Source: JBJXGV01 sp046160485
GTDB taxonomy: Bacteria; Orphanbacterota; Orphanbacteria; JBJXGV01
Assembly (NCBI GenBank): GCA_046160485.1
Contig: JBJXGV010000016.1
Location: forward strand, 1-13,378
Reading direction: 5' to 3'
DNA: 13,378 nt
Position numbers and translations under genes: made by a program. Under the pieces are notes generated by a model. It was given only the letters and a program-made list of their open reading frames with translations, had not been told where the DNA came from and searched no databases. Below are positions 1 through 11,991 of the stretch, piece after piece; position 1 is the first letter of the stretch; each line of letters begins with the position of its first letter.

Positions 1-1442
1 CCGCGGCGCCGGGGCCCGAGCCGCGCGCGTTCTCCCGCGCGTTCAGCGCCGATCGCGACCGCGCGCGCTTTCCGCTCGCGGCGCGCGTCACGCTTCGCCT
101 CGCGCTCTTCGTCGACGAGATGCCCGCCGCCGGCGCGCGCGCGCTCATCTCGTGCACGCTGTCGCAGCAGCCGCCCGACAATCAACAGGGCGTCATCAAC
201 TTTGTCGTGGGCGATGCAGAGTCGCGCGCCGCGCGCTGGTCCGCCGATTCGCTGCGCGTCGTCGAGGTGCCGATCGCGGCGCCGGCCGGCGAGTGGGTCG
301 AGCTGCGCCTCGACATCACGCGCGAGGCCGAGCGGCTCGGCCTAGGTGGCGCCGACAATTCGCTTCGCGAGATCGAGGTCGGCCTCGAAACGCGCGACGG
401 CGCGCGCGCGACGATCACGATCGACGACTTCGCGATCGAGGAGGAGATTCGCGGCGATTCACTGTTCGCGTGGGAGGCGGCGTTTGTCGGAGACGCGCTC
501 GTTGCGGCGAAGTCGGATCGCGTCGCGAGCGCGCCGCATCTCGCCGATTCCGCCGCGCCGACTCCGGTCGCCGCCGACTCCATCTCGCAACTCGTCGGCG
601 TCGAGATCTCTTACGGCGCGCACGTGAACTACTTCGGCCCCGCGCTCGCTCTTCCCGATTTCGAGCAGCACCCGAACGGCTTCGACGCGGCCGGCGCGGT
701 CGCGTTCGCGCACGCCGCGGGCGGCCTCGCGTCGATCAACCACGTCTTCGGCACCGCCGACGAAGAGTCCGACGTCCGCGGCTCCGCAGAGGAGCGCTTC
801 GCGCCGGTGCTCGCCGAGATGATCGCGACCCGCTGCCACGGCGCCGACCTCATCGAGATCGGCTACCCCGCGCGCGGGCTCTCGATCGATCACTTCCTCG
901 CGCTCTGGGACTCGCTCTGGTGTGCGGGCATTCTCATCCCCGGAAACGGCGTGAGCGACTCGCACGACAACACGCTGGGCTGGCGCGACGGCAATAACTT
1001 CCTCACGTGGATCTGGGCGCGCTCGCCGAGTCGCGATGATTTACTCGCGGGCCTGCGCGCCGGCGAGATCGCGTTCGGCAATCCCGCGCTCTTCGCCGGC
1101 GACGCGATGTTCACGACGTCCGATGGCCACACGATGGGCGCGATCGTCGAGGGCGCGCGCGAGAATGACCGCCACGAGTTTCGGCTGACGCTGCGCGGCG
1201 CCGATCCGAGTTGGAACGCGATCCCCGTCGTCCGCGGTGTGCGCGGCCGCCCGATCCCGCTCGCGCCGCGCGACGGCGTCGCCGAGATCCAATTCGACGC
1301 GCCGACACCACCCGGCACGCACGTACGCTGCGAAGTCCGCGACGCCGCCGGCGCCGTGATCCTCTGCACGAACCCGATCGCGTTCGTCAGCGAGTTTCCC
1401 GGCGAAGCGAGCGCCGTACGCCGAACGCGCTGTTCTCGCTGA
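1..1442 (+). CDS. PHP-domain metallohydrolase-like protein, C-terminal part (5' partial)
   Basis: The frame is open to the left edge, so this is the 3' part of a longer gene: about 479 residues are in the window, and the ATG at 120 is probably internal. The first 170 or so residues look like a beta-rich sandwich module. The second half has PHP-superfamily landmarks in order: GVEISYGAH (near base 597), a glycine then SINHVFG (near 725), DLIEIGYPARG (near 847) and GVSDSHDN (near 949). These resemble the later metal-binding motifs of CehA/McbA-like hydrolases, as does the following stretch with LLAGLRAGEIAFGNP. The usual N-terminal HxH pair is not visible and may lie upstream. The substrate is unknown. 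A decayed copy of its C-terminal part lies at 5192-5627. The stop is TGA at 1440-1442. Family assignment is by motif recognition only. Confidence 0.72.
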   Translation, partial: AAPGPEPRAFSRAFSADRDRARFPLAARVTLRLALFVDEMPAAGARALISCTLSQQPPDNQQGVINFVVGDAESRAARWSADSLRVVEVPIAAPAGEWVELRLDITREAERLGLGGADNSLREIEVGLETRDGARATITIDDFAIEEEIRGDSLFAWEAAFVGDALVAAKSDRVASAPHLADSAAPTPVAADSISQLVGVEISYGAHVNYFGPALALPDFEQHPNGFDAAGAVAFAHAAGGLASINHVFGTADEESDVRGSAEERFAPVLAEMIATRCHGADLIEIGYPARGLSIDHFLALWDSLWCAGILIPGNGVSDSHDNTLGWRDGNNFLTWIWARSPSRDDLLAGLRAGEIAFGNPALFAGDAMFTTSDGHTMGAIVEGARENDRHEFRLTLRGADPSWNAIPVVRGVRGRPIPLAPRDGVAEIQFDAPTPPGTHVRCEVRDAAGAVILCTNPIAFVSEFPGEASAVRRTRCSR

Positions 1443-1491
1443 CACGCAAAGTTGGTTCTCATAGCGCAGCAACACGTGATAGGTTGCCAAA

Positions 1492-4191
<2,700 letters not shown>

Positions 4192-4268
4192 GGGGCTGCG
4201 GGTTCGGACGTCGTGGCCGTCGCGGTTCACGTTCCGCCGCTCGTTGAAGGCTTCGAGTTCCAGTGCGT

Positions 4269-5123
4269 TTACTCCTCCGCAGAGTTGCCGAGGCCATCCG
4301 GTTTCTTGAGCGCCTTCTTTTCTTCCGAGGCCAGGCGCCGTTCGACTCGCTTCACATCCTCCACGGCGGGGAGCGTCTCGGGACGAATGCCACGTTCAAG
4401 CAGCGTGGCTCTCACGGCCTCGTTGTTCGCTACGTGTTCGCTCGAAATCGCGGCTTCGTTCGTCATGTCGTGCTCGCGAGCGTTGAAGATCGTGATCTCG
4501 GTCGCGAAGTCCTTGGCCTTGAGAACGATCGTCGGAGCAAAGTCGGCCAGGGGGCGATTGTTCGGCACCTTCCAGTGGGCTTTCATGGCCAGCGTGCTTT
4601 TGCCGAAGAGCGCGAGGTCGCCCTTGCTGCGGATGAGGGCGAAGCTTTCACTCCCGCCGGTCTGCTCGAAGATGACTTCGGAAAGTTCCTTCTCCGTAAG
4701 GCTGAGTTTCCTTCGGGCCGAGACGCGCTCGGCTTCGAGTAGACGCTGCTCGATAAGCTCCGCGCGACGCGTTTGTACCGCGAAGTAGGTCTGCGCGAAG
4801 GCGATTTCCTGCTTCCGCGGGTCGCCGTTCTGGGCGATCAGGTAACACGCGTAGCGCGTGAGCATGATGTCGTCGATCTCGCGTTGACTGCCGGAACCGA
4901 GGTCGACCATTTTGTTGACGTCAACAAAATGGTCGGCAACGTGGTGGCCGGAGCCTTCGCAGGCGGTTCTTGCCTTGGAAATCGCAGCGTTGAAATTGCG
5001 CCACTCCTCATAGCCGAGGAGGTGCTGCAGATCGCGGGCAAGCCAATATTCCACGCCGCCCTCGGTCTGCTGAGCGTGGGCCTCGAAGTTGGTCATGAGT
5101 GTTCGGACGAGTTCAGTTTTCAT
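4269..5123 (-). CDS. dinD: DNA damage-inducible protein D homologue (DinD)
   Basis: The predicted protein has 284 residues, close to the E. coli DinD length. The family signature is clear: EYWLARDLQHLLGYEEWRNF near the N-terminus, then DHF...KMVDLGSGSQREIDDIMLTRYACYLIAQNGDP (residues 64-102), QTYFAVQTRR (111-120) and a C-terminal EHVANNEAVRATLLERGI...LP segment. E. coli DinD is induced by DNA damage and has been reported to antagonise RecA filaments; whether this homologue does so is inference. An in-frame upstream extension to 5219 exists, but the ATG at 5123 is preferred because homology starts there and GGGAG lies 11 bases upstream. The region upstream runs into the PHP pseudogene at 5192. 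No LexA-type operator was recognised there. Codons 64-73 form a perfect palindrome (separate entry). Confidence 0.88.
   Translation of the reverse strand: MKTELVRTLMTNFEAHAQQTEGGVEYWLARDLQHLLGYEEWRNFNAAISKARTACEGSGHHVADHFVDVNKMVDLGSGSQREIDDIMLTRYACYLIAQNGDPRKQEIAFAQTYFAVQTRRAELIEQRLLEAERVSARRKLSLTEKELSEVIFEQTGGSESFALIRSKGDLALFGKSTLAMKAHWKVPNNRPLADFAPTIVLKAKDFATEITIFNAREHDMTNEAAISSEHVANNEAVRATLLERGIRPETLPAVEDVKRVERRLASEEKKALKKPDGLGNSAEE
4904..4935. repeat. 32-base perfect palindrome inside dinD
   Basis: The two 16-base halves are exact reverse complements, with the centre between 4919 and 4920 and no spacer. The palindrome is in register with the reading frame: bases 4905-4934 read as DHFVDVNKMV on the minus (dinD) strand and give the same ten residues on the plus strand. 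In mRNA or single-stranded DNA it could fold into a hairpin of about 14 pairs. It may be a protein-binding site or the product of quasi-palindrome correction during replication. No function is known. Confidence 0.97.
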
Positions 5124-5191
5124 GCTTCGTGGATCTCCCGGACTTTCTTCGCGGTCGTCGTCAGCCCGCGCGCGACGGCATGGCGTAGGGT

Positions 5192-5627
5192 GTGAGCAAG
5201 TTGCGTTCCGCGGCGACATTCACAGCAACAACTTCCTCACGTGGACTTGAGCACTCGCCGAGTCGCGCGGACTTGCTTGCGGACCTTCACGCCGGCGAGA
5301 TCGCCTTCGGCGATCCCACACTCCTCGGTAGTGACGCGACGCTCACGACGAGCGACGGACACACGACGGGCGCGGTCGTCGAGGGTGATCGCAAGAATGA
5401 CCGGCACAAGTGTTGGCTGACGCTGCGCGGCGCTGAGTCGTCGTGGGTTGCGATCCCCGTCGTGCGACGTGTGCGCAGCCGCCCGATTCCGCCCGCGCGG
5501 GGCGACGGCGTCGCCGAGATCTGGTTGGACGCGCCGGCGCCGCCCGGTACGCACGCGCTGCGAAATGCGCGAGGTCACAAGCGCCGTGATCCTCTGCACG
5601 AATCCGATCGCGTTCGCCAGCGCTTGA
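5192..5627 (+). pseudogene. Decayed duplicate of the PHP-protein C-terminal region
   Basis: This stretch aligns along its length with about bases 951-1395 of the first gene. The central part, from SPSRADLLADL to PPGTHA, is roughly 70% identical by eye over about 100 residues. Reading continuity is broken. NNFLTW near 5227 is in one frame and meets a TGA at 5248-5250. A two-base deletion relative to the intact copy shifts to the next frame, and further small deletions after THA (about 5550-5580) shift to a third, which ends ...NPIAFASA and TGA at 5625-5627. The 5' boundary is uncertain: similarity before about 5215 is weak. Everything upstream, including the PHP motifs, is absent, and dinD lies there instead. 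It is probably non-functional. Confidence 0.82.
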
Positions 5628-5693
5628 TGTTCGACAGCGGTCTGGCCACCGATCGGCCTGGCGTCGATTACTCGCTGTAATCAGTAGGAGCCT

Positions 5694-6425
5694 CTATGGC
5701 GTGCGTCGGCTCGTCCCCTTGAGGATGTGTTCGAGATGAAAGCGTAGTGACCGGTCCTCAATCTGATCAAGAAGGTGCTGATGAAGCTCGCAGGGCAGCG
5801 ATAGGAAGCGATGCATCAAGACTCTCTCCGCTTGGTCGATCGATATTCCCTGATCCTTCGATCCCTCAAGGAGCACTTTGTCGGTCGCGTCACGCAATGT
5901 GATCTTTGAGTGAAGATAGGAGTTCCTGCGCCGACATAGACGCGACAGCCCTTCGTAGAGCGCTCCAGACGTTGGAAAAACGTAGGCCGGCAGGAAGGAC
6001 TGAGGGCCCAGAGTCCACTTGTGCCTTACGTCGGCTCGCTCGAGTAACGGAAAGAGGTCACCCTTCCCTACGTGAGCAAGCCCAAGCGCTAGCGCTGCGT
6101 TGATTGTGGCCTCCACCAACGCATGCGCTACTACGGTGATCTCGATTACTTCGACGGCGAACGATTCGAGAAACCCGTCGAGAGACTGCATCTTCTCCGA
6201 CCGACAGCTGGATATCTGCCCATCGACGAAGTTCGCCAAGTCTTCGTCGGACATTTCAGGATTGAGAGGACGCATTTGGTCCCACAGTCGCTGCCGTTCG
6301 TGCTGGAATGCCGCGATCGGAAACGGCTGGAACTCATCCATCTGCGACTCCAGCTGCGCGAGGGACTTGGCATGCGCAGCCAACGCGAGTTCAATGAACC
6401 AGTATTGAGCAGTATGGCTTTGCAA
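5694..6425 (-). CDS. Hypothetical protein with HEPN-like Rx4H motif
   Basis: No named family was recognised with certainty. The 243-residue frame (TTG start at 6425) ends with TAG at 5694-5696. An ATG at 6341 (215 residues) has a better ribosome site, GGAG six bases upstream, and may be the true start. The protein looks mostly helical. VVAHALVEATINAALALGL (residues 98-116) is followed by LLERADVRHKW and then RRRNSYLHSKI, where R167 and H172 form an Rx4H motif. This arrangement is typical of HEPN-fold proteins, many of which are RNases in toxin-antitoxin, abortive-infection or CRISPR systems. Catalytic activity is inferred. No nucleotidyltransferase (MNT) partner is adjacent; the nearest intact genes are dinD and the cobalamin adenosyltransferase. 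Gene reality is likely from frame length and tidy placement. Confidence 0.7.
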   Translation of the reverse strand: MQSHTAQYWFIELALAAHAKSLAQLESQMDEFQPFPIAAFQHERQRLWDQMRPLNPEMSDEDLANFVDGQISSCRSEKMQSLDGFLESFAVEVIEITVVAHALVEATINAALALGLAHVGKGDLFPLLERADVRHKWTLGPQSFLPAYVFPTSGALYEGLSRLCRRRNSYLHSKITLRDATDKVLLEGSKDQGISIDQAERVLMHRFLSLPCELHQHLLDQIEDRSLRFHLEHILKGTSRRTP

Positions 6426-6545
6426 ATCAGCTACCCTGCGACGATTGGAGTCCAGGAATGCGGTGGAACAACGGCGGAGCCGATTGGTATTGCGCGGACG
6501 GACAGCGAGGTGGGATGGGTCGGCAACGCATTGCGGCGTTCAACC

Positions 6546-6566
6546 GTCGCCGAAACGAGAGGCGAC
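6546..6566 (-). terminator. Hairpin after the adenosyltransferase gene, possible weak terminator
   Basis: A six-base perfect inverted repeat (GTCGCC and GGCGAC) with a nine-base loop starts 28 bases beyond the adenosyltransferase stop on the minus strand. No T-run follows, so intrinsic termination is doubtful. It lies in the 169-base gap before the HEPN-like gene, in which no other signal was seen. Confidence 0.25.
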
Positions 6567-6594
6567 AGCACCTCACGAGATAACGGGTCAAGTT

Positions 6595-7215
6595 CTACCG
6601 GCGCATCGCCGGACTCCACGGGATGTCAGCGACGCCGGCCGCCGCGTTCGCGCCGCGGGCTAGCACGAACAAGAGATCCGAGAGCCGATTGACGTAGACA
6701 ATGACGTTCGGCGCGACCGGCTCGTCGGCGGCAAGCGCGACGATCGCGCGTTCGGCGCGACGGCAGACGGTGCGCGCGAGGTGGAAGTGCGCCCCGAGCG
6801 GCGTGCCGCCGGGGAGGATGAAGCTCGAGAGCGGCGCGAGGCTTGCGGTCGTCGCATCGATGACGCGCTCGAGGCGCGTGATGTGCGCGCGGCCGATCGG
6901 CGCCACCGACGCGCGCACGCCCGGCTGCGTCGCGAGCTGCGCGCCGACGACGAACAAATCCGACTGAATCCGCGCGAGCAGCTCGTCGAGCGCGGTGGCG
7001 AACGAGTGCCGTCGCGGGCCGCGCGCCTTCGCCCCTGCGGGCTCGGTGTCCGGCCAAATGGGCGAGCGCGCAAACTCCGCCCGCACCACCCCGATCACCG
7101 CGTTCAGCTCGTCGATCTCGCCATACGCCGCGATCCTCGGGTGACTCTTCGGAACGCGAAGAGGACCGAGGAGTCCTGTGACTCCCCGGTCCCCGGTCTT
7201 GGTGTAGATCTTCAC
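6595..7215 (-). CDS. PduO-type cob(I)alamin adenosyltransferase
   Basis: The product has 206 residues, within the usual range. It transfers the adenosyl group of ATP to cob(I)alamin, giving adenosylcobalamin in the cytoplasm. Family motifs are plain: the N-terminal ATP-binding stretch MKIYTKTGDRG (residues 1-11), IDELNAVIGVVRAE (34-47), FILPGGTPLGAHFHLARTVCRRAER (132-156) and YVNRLSDLLFVLAR (174-187). The start is GTG at 7215, placed by the universally conserved MKIYTKTGD beginning. No clear Shine-Dalgarno sequence precedes it. It begins 34 bases after the nrdJ stop on the same strand, so the two are probably co-transcribed and translation may be coupled. The pairing makes sense because NrdJ consumes adenosylcobalamin. 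Such genes are variously called pduO, cobO-like or mmaB. Confidence 0.93.
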   Translation of the reverse strand: MKIYTKTGDRGVTGLLGPLRVPKSHPRIAAYGEIDELNAVIGVVRAEFARSPIWPDTEPAGAKARGPRRHSFATALDELLARIQSDLFVVGAQLATQPGVRASVAPIGRAHITRLERVIDATTASLAPLSSFILPGGTPLGAHFHLARTVCRRAERAIVALAADEPVAPNVIVYVNRLSDLLFVLARGANAAAGVADIPWSPAMRR

Positions 7216-7249
7216 GATCGTCGCGCCGCGCGCCCGACTCGGCCGGCGA

Positions 7250-11449
<4,200 letters not shown>

Positions 11450-11454
11450 AAAAA

Positions 11455-11464
11455 CTCCCCTCCC
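11455..11464 (-). promoter_or_regulatory. Strong Shine-Dalgarno sequence of nrdJ
   Basis: On the minus strand GGGAGGGGAG is followed by five T residues and then the ATG at 11449. This purine-rich site decides the nrdJ start against the upstream in-frame TTG at 11593. Confidence 0.85.
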
Positions 11465-11608
11465 ATCCGGATTGTGCCCTTGCAAATCTATGGAAATCCG
11501 ATTTTTGCTTGAGGGAGAACAGATAGGGGAAGACCCGGGCGGATGTCGAAACCTGGTTGTCGATCGTGGCCCGCGGTCCGGGAACAACGGCAAAACTAAG
11601 ATCAGCTA

Positions 11609-11624
11609 CCACAAGATGTTGGGA
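11609..11624. promoter_or_regulatory. NrdR-box-like palindrome 1 upstream of nrdJ
   Basis: The 16 bases CCACAAGATGTTGGGA match the NrdR consensus (acaCwAtATaTwGtgt) at all of its most conserved positions: C4, A6, A8, T9, T11 and G13. NrdR is the zinc-finger/ATP-cone repressor of ribonucleotide reductase genes. With its partner at 11642 it forms a pair spaced about three helical turns apart. Confidence 0.55.
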
Positions 11625-11641
11625 GCCGGGGTCCGCCTGTT

Positions 11642-11657
11642 CCCCAATATGTTCTAC
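11642..11657. promoter_or_regulatory. NrdR-box-like palindrome 2 upstream of nrdJ
   Basis: The 16 bases CCCCAATATGTTCTAC keep the left half and core of the NrdR consensus (C4, A6, A8, T9, T11) but lack G13 and the outer right bases. Centre-to-centre distance to the first box is 33 bases. It lies just downstream of the predicted transcription start, where bound NrdR could block initiation. Confidence 0.45.
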
Positions 11658-11666
11658 CGGGCGCGG

Positions 11667-11695
11667 ACGTTAAACCCGGCATTTAGGGGTGTCAA
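11667..11695 (-). promoter_or_regulatory. Sigma70-like promoter of nrdJ
   Basis: On the minus strand a perfect -35 TTGACA (11690-11695) is separated by 17 bases from TAACGT (11667-11672), a -10 element that keeps the first two and last bases of TATAAT. The predicted start near 11660 gives a leader of about 210 bases before nrdJ. The two NrdR-like boxes fall immediately downstream. No B12-box riboswitch motif was seen in the leader. Confidence 0.6.
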
Positions 11696-11991
11696 AGAAA
11701 AAATTGTGCTCGCTTCAGAATGTCTCGTAAAGCATTGTGAATTAAAGAATAAAAAAATGCTCGTGCTCGCGCGCGTCGCTGCGCCGCGTCACGTCACGGG
11801 ATTGTCACGGATTCGTAACGTTTATTTTTGCAATGCTTTGTAGGTGAGGACGCTCGATTGCGCGTTTCGCGTTGCGGCAATCAGATTCTGTTCGCGTAAC
11901 GCGTTGCGAAATTGGCTATTACGGGCGAGTGTTCAGAATTGCCGCGCGCGCGCTGAAACGGCGTTGCGTATGGGGGCCGCTTCGGGCGGGT
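11696..11991. other. Non-coding gap between nuoN and nrdJ, relatively AT-rich
   Basis: No convincing gene was found. The part from 11696 to 11840 is more AT-rich than the rest of the window. It holds a run of seven A (11751-11757; T-run on the minus strand, after GC-rich sequence), which could be a weak terminator for nuoN. It also holds a nine-base inverted repeat (11729-11737 and 11831-11839) and TCACGGGATT/TCACGGATT near-repeats around 11795-11813. Further left in transcription order are two small imperfect hairpins: GATTGC/GCAATC at 11856-11882, and 11891-11910 around AACGCGTT. None matches a known RNA family that I recognise. Confidence 0.5.

Noticed and set aside
5101..5114. GTTC-N6-GTTC as an SOS (LexA) box for dinD
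   Set aside because: The spacing is six, not the seven of the alphaproteobacterial box, and it lies inside the dinD coding region. No CTGT-N8-ACAG or GAAC-N4-GTTC site was seen upstream either.
4773..5195. Plus-strand frame containing DHFVDVNKMV as a second DinD-like gene
   Set aside because: The shared peptide comes from the perfect palindrome. The rest of that frame has no DinD similarity and is antisense to dinD.
5124..5219. 32-residue N-terminal extension of DinD
   Set aside because: Homology begins at MKTELVRTL, and the extension is Arg/Pro-rich and runs into the PHP pseudogene.
11450..11593. Longer nrdJ start at the TTG at 11593
   Set aside because: The extra 48 residues are unlike the family, they cross the predicted leader, and the ATG at 11449 has a much stronger ribosome site.
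11450..11660. Cobalamin riboswitch in the nrdJ leader
   Set aside because: The leader is long and the genes are B12-related, but no B12-box-like sequence or matching core was found on the minus strand.
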